A stretch of DNA of 64,000 bases from JAYRSJ01 sp041920215 (GTDB lineage: Bacteria; Pseudomonadota; Gammaproteobacteria; Burkholderiales; Burkholderiaceae_C), in contig JAYRSJ010000001.1 of the NCBI GenBank assembly GCA_041920215.1, positions 62,001 to 126,000 of the forward strand. Reading direction: 5' to 3'. The first letter of the stretch is position 1. Each line of letters opens with the position of its first letter. Below, in pieces: positions 44,967 through 53,496 of this stretch. A program made the position numbers and the translations under genes. The notes beneath the pieces are model-generated. The model did not search any database. It was not told where the DNA came from and saw only the letters and a program-made list of their open reading frames with translations.

Positions 44967-46343
44967 TCAGATCCTCACATCCTCGATCGTCTTGTTGAGC
45001 CGGCTGCGCTCTGCCGCAAAGGCCATCAGATGGCTTTCGACCGAGGCTTCGATCGATGAGCTCAGCAGGCTAGCGTCTTGCTGGGCCACCGCCTGCACCC
45101 AGTCGCGCACCATCGGATGGTCGCCGCCGCCATGGGCATCGGTCTTCATGCTCCAGCTGCGGCGCTTGCCGTCCTTGAAGCTGGTCAGCGTGAAGCTCTC
45201 CATATCGCCGGTGATATCGCCCAGCGAGCCCATGATGCGGGTGCGCCGCCCCTCGTAGGAGACAAAGGCCTCCATCGAGAAAGCCGCGGTGACGCCTTGC
45301 TTGAACAGGATGTTGACGGTCAGGTGATCGGGCTGGTCGTTGTCCATGCGGTAGACACAGCGGCCGTAGTCGCTGGTGCGCAGACCGTGCATGATCAGTT
45401 CGTCCCACTTCGATTCGTCCTCGGGCAGGTCGAACACATAGAGTCGCTTGCGGTCGCGGAAATAGATCTGCAGGGCCGAATAGGGACAGTCATGCTCGAC
45501 CGCGCAGCCGTCGCTGCAGCGCTCGGTGCTGCCGGCCGGCGCATTCGCACCCTTGAACCATTTGAGATTGCCGAAGCAGTGCACATTGTCGGCCGAGTCG
45601 CCCACCAGCCAGCGGATGATGTCGGTGTCGTGGCAGGACTTGGCCAGGATGATGGGCGTGGCGGTCTTGCTGCTGCGCCAGTTGCCGCGCACATAGCTGT
45701 GGCTCATATGCACATGCTCGATGGGCTCCAGATGCTGGATGCTGATCAGCTCGCCGATCATCTGGTTGTCGATCAGGGCCTTGAGCTCGCGGAAATAGGG
45801 CGTGTAGCGCAACACATGGCAGACGCCCACGATGCGGCCGCTCTGCTGGGCCTTGGCCAGGATCTGGCGGCACTCGGCCTCGGTGGGCGCGATGGGCTTC
45901 TCCAGCAGCACGTCGTAGCCCTGGTCCAGCGCCCACAGGCAGGGCTCGGTATGCAGCTGGTCGGGCATCGCGATGATGACCGCATCGGCCTGCTTGGGCT
46001 GAGCGAAGAACTGCTCCCAGCTGGCATAGCAGTGCTGCAGAGGAATCTGGTGGGTGTAGGCCAGCTTGTGCAGGCGCTTGTGGTTGGGGTCGGCCACCGC
46101 CACCAACTGCATCTCGCGCGGGTTCTTGGCGGCGAAATCGGCATAGATCGAGCCGCGGTGCCCGGCCCCCAGCAGCGCGACGCGCAGCGGCCTCGTCAGC
46201 GGCTTGTGGCGCGGGTCACGGTAGAGATCGGGCTGCAGGCCCAGCAGCCGGGCCGCTTCGTCCCAACCGTAGACGATGGAGTTCTTGACCGCAGCCAGGC
46301 TGCGGGCCAGCGGCCGCGAGGCCATGAATTGACGCAGTGACAA
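44967..46343 (-). CDS. Gfo/Idh/MocA family oxidoreductase
   Basis: A 458-residue NAD(P)-dependent oxidoreductase. The Rossmann motif LLGAGHRGSIYADFA lies near residue 57 after an unusual N-terminal extension; the catalytic lysine is in LLEKPIAPTE. A cysteine-containing segment CSDGCAVEHDCPY and the C-terminal GGGDHPMVRDWVQAV occur in the sugar-oxidising subgroup. Its neighbour on the same strand is a sodium:solute symporter, suggesting uptake and oxidation of a sugar or cyclitol. The specific sugar is not evident. Confidence 0.88.
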   Translation of the reverse strand: MSLRQFMASRPLARSLAAVKNSIVYGWDEAARLLGLQPDLYRDPRHKPLTRPLRVALLGAGHRGSIYADFAAKNPREMQLVAVADPNHKRLHKLAYTHQIPLQHCYASWEQFFAQPKQADAVIIAMPDQLHTEPCLWALDQGYDVLLEKPIAPTEAECRQILAKAQQSGRIVGVCHVLRYTPYFRELKALIDNQMIGELISIQHLEPIEHVHMSHSYVRGNWRSSKTATPIILAKSCHDTDIIRWLVGDSADNVHCFGNLKWFKGANAPAGSTERCSDGCAVEHDCPYSALQIYFRDRKRLYVFDLPEDESKWDELIMHGLRTSDYGRCVYRMDNDQPDHLTVNILFKQGVTAAFSMEAFVSYEGRRTRIMGSLGDITGDMESFTLTSFKDGKRRSWSMKTDAHGGGDHPMVRDWVQAVAQQDASLLSSSIEASVESHLMAFAAERSRLNKTIEDVRI

Positions 46344-46384
46344 GCCGTCTCTCCTTCATCTTGTGCGAGCCAGCGGAGCGCGCT

Positions 46385-47968
46385 TCAGCTTAGCTCCAGC
46401 CACAAAACCAGCGCGAACAGGCCGAAACCATAAACCAATAGCAGCGCCACCAGCCCGCGCTGGCTGCGCCAGGCCTGGCGCAGCGCAGCCGCGTCCAGCG
46501 TGGTGGCGCGCAGCTGGGCCGGCGCGGGCGGCGCCATCAGCCGGCTCAGGCCGGCCGTCACCAGCGCGGCCAGCAGCAGACCGCTGAGGTTCCACCACAT
46601 CCAGAAGAGCTGGGCGCCCAGGCCCTGCAGCAGCGCCAGATTGGTCACCAGGCCGGCCGTCACCCCCGCGAGCACCGCCGGGCCGCGCGCGCGGCGGTCC
46701 AGAATGCCGCAGACAAAGGCCGCCAGCAGCGGCCCGTAGAACAGCGCGCCGACCCGGTTGATGCCCTCGACCACGCTGCTGGCCAGGTCGCCCACCGCCA
46801 GGCCGAAGCCGATGATCAGCAGGCCCCAGACGAACGTGACCCAGCGGCTGGCACTCAAGGCCTGGGCCGGCGAGCGCAGCCGGGGCTGGACGAAATCGCG
46901 CAGCGTGGCGGCGGACAGGCTGTTCAGCGCCGAGTCCAGGCTGGACATCGCGGCCGCCAGGATCGCCGCCACCAGCAGACCGCGCAGCCCCGCCGGCAGG
47001 TAGAGCTCGATGAAGCGCGGCACCAGATAGTCCAGCCGTTCCGCCGGCACCGCGGCGCGCAGGCTCTCGCTGCCGGCATAGACCGCCGCCAGCGCCAGGC
47101 CCAGGCCGGCATACAGCAGGGTCAGCGGCAGGCGGGCCAGGCCGTTGAAGACCAGCAGCTTCTGGGCCCCGGCCACGTCGCGGGCCGCTAGCTGGCGCTG
47201 CACCTGGCTCTGGTCGACGCCGTAGTAGGCGATGTAGAGGATCAGCCCGCCCACCACAAAGCCCCAGAGCGGCGCCCGCGCGCCATCGCCCAGGCCGTGG
47301 CCGGGCGATACCAGGGCCAGGCGGGCCGGGTCGCTGGCCGCCAGCAGGCCCTGCCAGCCGCCCGCCGCCGCCAGCGCAAGCCCCATGCAGACCGCCAGCC
47401 CGCCCAGCAGCACCGCCATCTGCAGCACATCGCTCCACACCACCGCGCGCATGCCGCCCAGGGTGTCGTAGAGCACCGTGGCCGCGCCCATCAGCACCAC
47501 GCACCAGGCCAGCGGCAGCCCGGTGCAGACCTGCACGACCACGCCGGCCGCATACAGCGCCACACCGGTGGCCAGGCCGCGCGAGAGCAGGAAGACGGCG
47601 CTGAGGAAGAGCCGGGTGGCGCGGTCGAAACGGCGCTCCAGATACTCGTAGACACTGACCAGGGCCAGGCCGCGGAACACCGGCGCCAGCACCAGCATCA
47701 CGAAGACCATGGCCAGCGGCAGCATCAGCTCGTACTGCAGCCAGTTCAGGCCGCCGCCCGGCACCAGGGCCACATAGGCCGGTATGCCCAGAAAGGAGTT
47801 GGCCGAGGACTGGGTGGCCAGCGTGGAGATCGCCAGCGCCCACCAGGGCATCGCGCGGCCACCCACATAGTAGTCATCGGCATCGTGCTGGCTGCGTGCC
47901 AGCCAGGCCGACAGGCCGAGGGTCGCGGCCAGATAGACCCCGATGACGGCCCAGTCCAGCGCACTCAT
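46385..47968 (-). CDS. sodium:solute symporter (SSS family)
   Basis: A 527-residue inner-membrane symporter with about 13-14 helices. It begins LDWAVIGVYLAATLGLSAWLA, carries the family stretch DDYYVGGRAMPWWALAISTLATQSSANSFLGIP, and AAAMSSLDSALNSLSAATLRDF near residue 330, which holds sodium-site residues. The relatives transport sugars, cyclitols or sialic acid. The start overlaps the clcA stop as ATGA; downstream is the Gfo/Idh/MocA gene after 41 bases. Together these suggest an import-and-oxidise unit; substrate unknown. Confidence 0.9.
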   Translation of the reverse strand: MSALDWAVIGVYLAATLGLSAWLARSQHDADDYYVGGRAMPWWALAISTLATQSSANSFLGIPAYVALVPGGGLNWLQYELMLPLAMVFVMLVLAPVFRGLALVSVYEYLERRFDRATRLFLSAVFLLSRGLATGVALYAAGVVVQVCTGLPLAWCVVLMGAATVLYDTLGGMRAVVWSDVLQMAVLLGGLAVCMGLALAAAGGWQGLLAASDPARLALVSPGHGLGDGARAPLWGFVVGGLILYIAYYGVDQSQVQRQLAARDVAGAQKLLVFNGLARLPLTLLYAGLGLALAAVYAGSESLRAAVPAERLDYLVPRFIELYLPAGLRGLLVAAILAAAMSSLDSALNSLSAATLRDFVQPRLRSPAQALSASRWVTFVWGLLIIGFGLAVGDLASSVVEGINRVGALFYGPLLAAFVCGILDRRARGPAVLAGVTAGLVTNLALLQGLGAQLFWMWWNLSGLLLAALVTAGLSRLMAPPAPAQLRATTLDAAALRQAWRSQRGLVALLLVYGFGLFALVLWLELS

Positions 47969-49323
47969 GCGCGCGGCGTCTCCGCATCGGGCGCCGGCTC
48001 GGCGGGCTTGAGCAGCAGCAGGGTCGACAGCTCCAGGTACATGGGCCGGCAGATCAGGCGGGCCACGCCGCTGGACAGCAGCGCGCAGGCCATCAGGCTC
48101 AGCACCATCGCATGGCCCGACACCATCTCCATCACGATGATGAAGGCGGTGATCGGGCCCTGGGTGGTGGCCGCCAGAAAGCCCACCATGCCCAGCGCGA
48201 TCAGCGGTATCGCGCGATCGCCGGAGACGCCGGCCAGCAAGGCCACGTCATGCCCGATGCCGGCCCCCACCGCCAGCGAGGGCGCAAACACACCGGCCGC
48301 CGTGCCGGTCCAGGCCGACAGCCAGGTGGCGCAAAACTTCAGCACCGTGTAGACGCCCGGCAGCTCGGCCTGGCCCTCCAGCAGCGCTCGGGTGGCGGCA
48401 TAGCCGGCACCGGCGGTGGCGCCGCCGGTGACCAGGCCGATCAGCGCCACGCCGAAGGCGCAGCCGGCGACGAAGCGCAGCGGATGGCTCAGGCGCCAGC
48501 GGCTGAAGCGGTCCGGCAGGCCGCGCGCCGAGACCACCACCAGCCGGCCGAACAGCCCGCCCGCCAGGCCCGCCACCAGGGCCACCAGCAGGCCCGGCCA
48601 CAGCAGGCCCCAGCCCAGCTGCTGCACCCGCAGGCGGCCGAAATAGGTTTCGTTGCCGAACACCGAGATCGCGACCAGGCCCGAGAGCACGATGGCGGTG
48701 ATGATCAGCGCGCTGTGCGAGCTGCTGTGCCGGCGCGACAGCTTCTCAAGCGCGAACATGATGCCGCCCAGCGGTGTGTTGAAGGCCGCAGCGATGCCGG
48801 CCGCGGCGCCGGCCACCATCAGGTCATGAGCATCGATGCCCGAGGCCGGCGACAGCCAGCGCCGCGCGTGCAGCATCACGCCCGCGCCGACCTGCACCGT
48901 CGGGCCCTCGCGGCCTATCGACAGGCCGGCCAGCAGGCCGCCCGAGACCAGCCAGATCTTGTGCAGGGCCAGGCGCAGCGACACCAGGCCCTGGCGCTGG
49001 GCCGGGGTGACCGAGTCGTCCAGCACCCGTATCACCTGCGGAATGCCCGAGCCCAGCGCACCCGGCGCAAAACGCCGCGCCCACCAGACCAGCAGCACGG
49101 CCAGCGCAGGCGTCCACAAAAGCATCAGCCAGGGTCCGTAGCGGCCGATGCCGCGCAGCTGCTCGAAGCCATGGTGCGCCGCCTCGGCCAGCAGCGCGAA
49201 ACCCACCACCAGCAGACCGGTGACGACCGCATAGCCCAGCACCACCGCACGGTCCAGCCACTGCCGCCCGCCCGCCAGCTCCAGGCGCAGATTGCGCCAG
49301 AAATCGGGTTCCACCTCTCGCAT
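47965..49323 (-). CDS. ClC-type chloride/proton antiporter
   Basis: A 452-residue membrane protein of the ClC family with the three selectivity motifs: GSGIPQV, GREGPTVQ and GVFAPSLAVG. The glutamate in GREGP that gates the pore and couples proton movement is present, so it should be an antiporter rather than a channel. There is no C-terminal CBS domain. Its gene ends in an ATGA overlap with the SSS symporter start, so the pair may be cotranscribed by chance or to balance charge. E. coli ClcA supports acid resistance. Identification is secure; physiological role is not. Confidence 0.9.
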   Translation of the reverse strand: MREVEPDFWRNLRLELAGGRQWLDRAVVLGYAVVTGLLVVGFALLAEAAHHGFEQLRGIGRYGPWLMLLWTPALAVLLVWWARRFAPGALGSGIPQVIRVLDDSVTPAQRQGLVSLRLALHKIWLVSGGLLAGLSIGREGPTVQVGAGVMLHARRWLSPASGIDAHDLMVAGAAAGIAAAFNTPLGGIMFALEKLSRRHSSSHSALIITAIVLSGLVAISVFGNETYFGRLRVQQLGWGLLWPGLLVALVAGLAGGLFGRLVVVSARGLPDRFSRWRLSHPLRFVAGCAFGVALIGLVTGGATAGAGYAATRALLEGQAELPGVYTVLKFCATWLSAWTGTAAGVFAPSLAVGAGIGHDVALLAGVSGDRAIPLIALGMVGFLAATTQGPITAFIIVMEMVSGHAMVLSLMACALLSSGVARLICRPMYLELSTLLLLKPAEPAPDAETPRA

Positions 49324-49402
49324 GGGCTCAGACCATAACAGGCCCGGCAGCCTGCCGGGTCGGTAATGTCCGCAATGCGCGCCAGCGGCGGCGCCGGCTT
49401 CT

Positions 49403-50201
49403 TCAGATCACCCGCTTGCGCAGCTGGGCCGAGAGCAGGTCGATCAGCGAGACCGCGACGATCAGCATGATCAGGATGGCGGCGGTCTGGCCGTACTGGA
49501 AGCCGCGTATCACCTCCCACAACACCATGCCTATGCCACCCGCGCCCACCATGCCCACCACCGAGGCCGAGCGCACATTGGCCTCGAAACGGTAGAGGGT
49601 GTAGGAGATCCACAAGGGCATCACCTGGGGCAGCACGCCGTAGGCGATCTCCTCCAGCGTGTGGGCGCCGGTGGCGCGTATGCCCTCCACCGGCTGCGGA
49701 TCGATGGCCTCGACCGCCTCGCTGAACAGCTTGGCCAGCGTGCCGGTGGTGTGCACCCCACAGCGCCAGCACGCCGGCGAAAGGCCCCAGGCCCACCGCG
49801 ACGACGAACAGCAGGGCGAACACCATCTCGTTGATCGAGCGGAAGGCATCGAGCAGGCGGCGCACCGGCTGATGAACCCAGGCCGGCGCGATATTGCCGG
49901 CCGCCAGCAGGGCGAGCGGCACCGAGCACAGCACCGCCAGCGCCGAGCCCCACAGCGCGATCTGCAGCGTGACGATCAGCTCCTGCAGGTAGTAGCGCCA
50001 TTCGCGGAAATCGGGCGGGAAGAAGCCGCCCAGGTACTCGGCCATATTGCCGCTGTCGGCCAGCAGGTCCAGCGGGCGCATGTCGGCGCCCTGCCAGGAG
50101 GCGGCCAGCAGCGCCACCAGCAGGCCCCAGCCCAGCAGCGCCGGCAGCGAGGCACGCGGCGGCGGCGCGGCGGCAGGCTTGTGCATGAGGGTGGCGCTCA
50201 T
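49403..50201 (-). pseudogene. phnE: phosphonate ABC transporter permease PhnE, frameshifted
   Basis: The first part codes for the N-terminal half of PhnE (ATLMHKPAAAPPPRASLPAL through LLFVVAVGLGPFAGVLAL). At about 49756-49760 one extra base in the run that reads TGGGG on the coding strand shifts the frame; the remainder (HTTGTLAKLFSEAVEAIDPQ to LLSAQLRKRVI) continues in the next frame and is otherwise intact. Removing one base restores about 265 residues, the usual length. It could be a real lesion, a sequencing error at a homopolymer, or a phase-variable tract. Without the fix the phosphonate importer lacks a permease. Confidence 0.88.
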
Positions 50202-50209
50202 CGCCGTGC

Positions 50210-51187
50210 TCAGTGGCTGCTGCTGATCAGGCGGCCCAGCTCGGCCAGACGCGTGTCGATGGCCTGCAGGCGGCGCGCCTTGTCGTCGGCGCCGAGATTG
50301 GCATCGGCGGCGATCTTGGCGCGCTCGGCCACCAGGGCCAGCTGGCGTATCGGGTTGAGCTGGCTGTTGTCGGACTTCATGAAGCCGCCGATCGTCAGCT
50401 TGGCCAGAATGGCCTTCTCGCGCGGCTGCTGGCCATAGGCGAGGAAGAAGTCGGCCAACTTCTTCTTGGCGCCGGCGTCCAGATCGGCGCGCCAGACCAT
50501 CGGGTCGCTGGCAATCAGCGGCGAGCGCCAGATCACCTTCAGCTCGGCATGCTTTTCGGGCTGCTTGAGCTTCATGCGCTCCATCGCGTCGCTGGCCACG
50601 GTGGCGATATCGATCTGTCGGCCATGCACGGCCAGGATGTTGGTCTCGTGGTTGGCGCGCACCATGCGCTTGAAGTCCTTGACCGGGTCGACCTTGTTCT
50701 GCGCGAAGGCATAGTAGCCGGGCACGAGGGCGCCGCTGGTGGAATTGGGGTCGCCAAAGCCCAGGGTCAGGTCTTGCCGCTGCCGGACCACATCGTCCAG
50801 GGTCTGCAGCGGGCTGTCCTTGCGGGCGATCAGATAGCTCCAGTAGCCGATGCCGCCATCGGGCTGCACCATGCGGGCAAAGACCTCGCCCTGGGCGCGG
50901 TCCACCGCCTCCATCGCCGACTTGTTGCCGAACCAGCCGACCTGCACCTTGTTGAAGCGCATGCCCTCGATGACGCCGGCATAGTCGGGCGCGAAGAAGG
51001 CCGTGACCTTCAGGCCGGTGGCCTTCTGCATATCGTCCAGCAGCGGCTGCCAGGCGCTCTTCAGATTGGCCGAGGACTCGGTCGAGATGATGCCGAAATT
51101 GATCTCCTGGGCCTGCACCGCCTGCACGCCGAGGGCGCCCAGGGCAAGTGCGGCCGCCAGGCCGCGGCGGGTGATGCGTGCAAACAT
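50210..51187 (-). CDS. phnD: phosphonate ABC transporter substrate-binding protein PhnD
   Basis: A 325-residue periplasmic binding protein. A signal peptide (LAAALALGALGVQAVQA) leads to the mature start QEINFGIISTESSANLKSAW. Conserved segments are VGWFGNKSAMEA, GIGYWSYLI, DPNSTSGALVPGYYAF and DIATVASDAMERM, which line the phosphonate pocket in PhnD. It delivers phosphonates to PhnE. It lies between phnC and phnE with spacing of 38 and 8 bases. Expression should follow the PHO-box promoter upstream of phnC. Confidence 0.95.
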   Translation of the reverse strand: MFARITRRGLAAALALGALGVQAVQAQEINFGIISTESSANLKSAWQPLLDDMQKATGLKVTAFFAPDYAGVIEGMRFNKVQVGWFGNKSAMEAVDRAQGEVFARMVQPDGGIGYWSYLIARKDSPLQTLDDVVRQRQDLTLGFGDPNSTSGALVPGYYAFAQNKVDPVKDFKRMVRANHETNILAVHGRQIDIATVASDAMERMKLKQPEKHAELKVIWRSPLIASDPMVWRADLDAGAKKKLADFFLAYGQQPREKAILAKLTIGGFMKSDNSQLNPIRQLALVAERAKIAADANLGADDKARRLQAIDTRLAELGRLISSSH

Positions 51188-51225
51188 GGTGGAAGCTCCT
51201 CCGGGGGTGTGAAAACGGGGCGGAT

Positions 51226-52062
51226 TCAGGCGGCCTGCGGCAGCAGACCGGGCAGGAAGTCGGACTCGGGGCGGGCGGCGCGCTCGGGCAGCAGCTCGTC
51301 GAGCTGGGTGCCGTAGAGCTGCTGCAGGCGCTGCTGGCTGAGCGCGCTGCTGGGGCCGTCGTAGACCACCTCGCCGGCGCGCAATGCCACGGTGCGCGGG
51401 CAGTAGGCCAGCGCATAGTCGATCTGGTGCAGCGAGACCAGCACGGTGCTGCCGCGCTCGCGGTTCAGGCCGCGCAGCAGGTCCATGACGCGGCGGCTGG
51501 AGGCCGGGTCCAGCGAGGCGATGGGCTCGTCCGCCAGGATGATCTTGGCGCCCTGCACCAGCGCCCGCGAGATCGCCGCACGCTGCTGCTGACCGCCCGA
51601 CAGCGTCGAGGCGCGCTGCCAGGCGCAAGCCTCGATGCCCACATGGGCCAGCGCCTCGTGGGCGCGCGCCAGCTCGGCGGCCGGAAAGGCGCGCAGCAGG
51701 CTGCGCCACAGCGGCAGCCGGTGCAGCGCGCCGACCAGCACATTGCTCATCACCGGCAGGCGCTCGACCAGATTGAACTGCTGGAAGATGCTGGCCACCT
51801 CGCGGCGCAGCTGGCGCGCCTCGGGGCTCAGCCGCCCGCCGGACTGCAAAAGCCGGCCCAGCAGGCGCACCTCCGAGAGCGAGCCCGCATCGGCCCGGTG
51901 CAGACCGTTGAGATGACGCAGCAGCGTGGACTTGCCCGAACCCGAGGCACCCAGCAGGGCCACCATCTCGCCGGGCTGCACGCTCAGCGACACCTGGCGC
52001 AGCGCCTGCTGTTTGCCGAAACGCTTGCTCAGCGATCTGACCTCGATGGCGGCGTGGCTCAT
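51226..52062 (-). CDS. phnC: phosphonate ABC transporter ATP-binding protein PhnC
   Basis: A 278-residue ATPase of the phosphonate importer. Walker A GASGSGKST, signature TLSGGQQQRAAISRAL and Walker B IILADEPIASLD are present, with the H-loop SLHQIDYA. ATG 52062 has a GGGGAGCG ribosome site; 13 upstream in-frame residues fall in the promoter and are rejected. First gene of phnCDE. The promoter carries a near-perfect PHO box and the shared PhnF-type motif. Confidence 0.95.
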   Translation of the reverse strand: MSHAAIEVRSLSKRFGKQQALRQVSLSVQPGEMVALLGASGSGKSTLLRHLNGLHRADAGSLSEVRLLGRLLQSGGRLSPEARQLRREVASIFQQFNLVERLPVMSNVLVGALHRLPLWRSLLRAFPAAELARAHEALAHVGIEACAWQRASTLSGGQQQRAAISRALVQGAKIILADEPIASLDPASSRRVMDLLRGLNRERGSTVLVSLHQIDYALAYCPRTVALRAGEVVYDGPSSALSQQRLQQLYGTQLDELLPERAARPESDFLPGLLPQAA

Positions 52063-52097
52063 GGACGCTCCCCGGTGGCTGGATGGAATGGCGCGAA

Positions 52098-52130
52098 TCA
52101 TCTAGACCTGCGGTGACAGGTGGATGACAG
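52098..52130 (-). promoter_or_regulatory. PHO-box promoter and PhnF-type operator of phnCDE
   Basis: On the minus strand CTGTCAT-CCAC-CTGTCAC (52130-52113) is a complete PhoB box with both 7-base repeats perfect. Ten bases downstream is GATGAT (52102-52097), a possible -10. Overlapping it is GTCTAGATGA (52107-52098), identical to ten bases in the phnG leader. A bound repressor there would cover the -10. Confidence 0.82.
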
Positions 52131-52178
52131 GCCCGAGGCCTGCCGCAGCGCGCGCCCATCTATGGCATGGTTGCGCCC

Positions 52179-52667
52179 ATGAGCCACAAGGAACTGCCCT
52201 CCACCCTGAAGCTGGTGACCGTCTGGTCGCTGATCATCCTGGCCGTCTTCCTGGGCTTCAAGGCCTGGGAGCATCAGGGCCAGCAGCGTCGCATCGAGCT
52301 GCACGAGGGCCGCATCCTGCTGAACCGCAGCAGCGACGGTCATTTCCACTGGCCCGGCCGCATCAACGGCATCGCGGTGGACTTTCTGGTTGATACCGGC
52401 GCCAGCAGCACCGCGCTGCCGCTGGCCCTGGCGCGGCAGGCCGGGCTGCAGCCCGAGGGCGAGGTGCGCTCGCACACCGCCGGCGGCGTGGTCCAGGGCT
52501 GGCGCGGCCGCGCCACCATCGAGCTGCAGGGCGGGGTGCGCGCCGAGCGTCTGAGCGTCACCGTGCTGCCCGAGCTGGGCGCGCCGCTGCTGGGCATGGA
52601 CCTGCTGTCCAAGCTGCGCTTTGTGCAACAGGACGGGGTACTGAGCATCGAGGCGCCGCGCCCCTGA
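52179..52667 (+). CDS. membrane-anchored retropepsin-like aspartic protease
   Basis: A 162-residue protein with one N-terminal membrane helix (LVTVWSLIILAVFLGFKAW) and a retropepsin-type domain. The single catalytic motif is FLVDTGASSTALP, with the flap region GRATIELQG and the C-terminal ELGAPLLGMDLLSKL, matching the TIGR02281-type clan AA proteases of proteobacteria. Like retroviral proteases it must dimerise to be active. The upstream ATG at 52167 is an alternative start. It is divergent from phnC. Substrates are unknown. Confidence 0.88.
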   Translation: MSHKELPSTLKLVTVWSLIILAVFLGFKAWEHQGQQRRIELHEGRILLNRSSDGHFHWPGRINGIAVDFLVDTGASSTALPLALARQAGLQPEGEVRSHTAGGVVQGWRGRATIELQGGVRAERLSVTVLPELGAPLLGMDLLSKLRFVQQDGVLSIEAPRP

Positions 52668-52719
52668 CGTACCATCGCCGCAAAGCGGCCGGCAGACGGC
52701 AGGACATCAAGGAGACCCC

Positions 52720-53463
52720 ATGGCAGACAGCAGCAGCTTCACCAAGTTCGTCCCCGGTTTCGACTTTCTGCAGGGCCTGGTCAAGAACGCCGGTGCAGCG
52801 CTGCCGGGCATAGGCCAGTGGGTGGCCCCCACCCTCAACCCCGAGGAGCTGGAGAAGCGCATCGAGGAGCTGCGCACCGTGCAGTTCTGGCTGGAGCAGA
52901 ACGCCCGCATGCTGGGCGCCACCATCCAGGCCCTGGAGGTGCAGCGCATGACGCTGTCGACCCTGCAATCGATGAATGTGCCGCTGGCCGAGCTGCGCGA
53001 AACCCTGAAGGCGCCCGCGCCGGAGAGCTTCAAGCTGCCCGATCTGCCAGTGCCACCGGCGGTGGCGGCGGCCGCCAAGCCCGCACGCAAGCAGCCCACC
53101 AAGGCGGCGGCCGCCAAGCCGGCCCTGCCCGGCGTCGACCCGATGCAGTGGTGGAACGCGCTGAGCCAGCAATTTACCCAGCTGGCCGCCAACACGATGA
53201 AGGACACCGCCACCGACGCGGCCAAGAATCTGGCGACCAATCTGGTCAAGCAGAGCTTCGACGCTGCCGGCGACACCTTGCGCAAGGCCGCTGCGGTGCC
53301 GGGTGCGGTGGCCGGCACGGTGGCCGGCGTGGCCGCCCAGGCCGCCGCCAGCGCGGTGGGGGCCGGCAAGCGCGGCGCGGCGTCGGGCAAGGCCAAGTCA
53401 CAGGCCCCGGCACGGGCCGCCACCAAGCCGGCCGCCCGCACCGCCAGCCGTCGCAAGAGCTGA
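52720..53463 (+). CDS. phaM: polyhydroxyalkanoate granule regulator PhaM
   Basis: A 247-residue protein like PhaM of Ralstonia/Cupriavidus, which activates PHB synthase and links granules to the nucleoid so that they are shared at division. The N-terminal half is the conserved domain (GFDFLQGLVKNAG, LEKRIEELRTVQFWLEQNARML, ALEVQRMTLSTLQSM). The C-terminus is a Lys/Ala/Arg-rich tail (AARTASRRKS) like histone tails and suited to DNA binding. A strong AAGGAG site precedes ATG 52720. It implies the organism stores polyhydroxybutyrate, although no synthase gene is in the window. Confidence 0.9.
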   Translation: MADSSSFTKFVPGFDFLQGLVKNAGAALPGIGQWVAPTLNPEELEKRIEELRTVQFWLEQNARMLGATIQALEVQRMTLSTLQSMNVPLAELRETLKAPAPESFKLPDLPVPPAVAAAAKPARKQPTKAAAAKPALPGVDPMQWWNALSQQFTQLAANTMKDTATDAAKNLATNLVKQSFDAAGDTLRKAAAVPGAVAGTVAGVAAQAAASAVGAGKRGAASGKAKSQAPARAATKPAARTASRRKS

Positions 53464-53496
53464 GCCGCCCGTCTCCTTGCCGGCCCTGGCCTCTTG

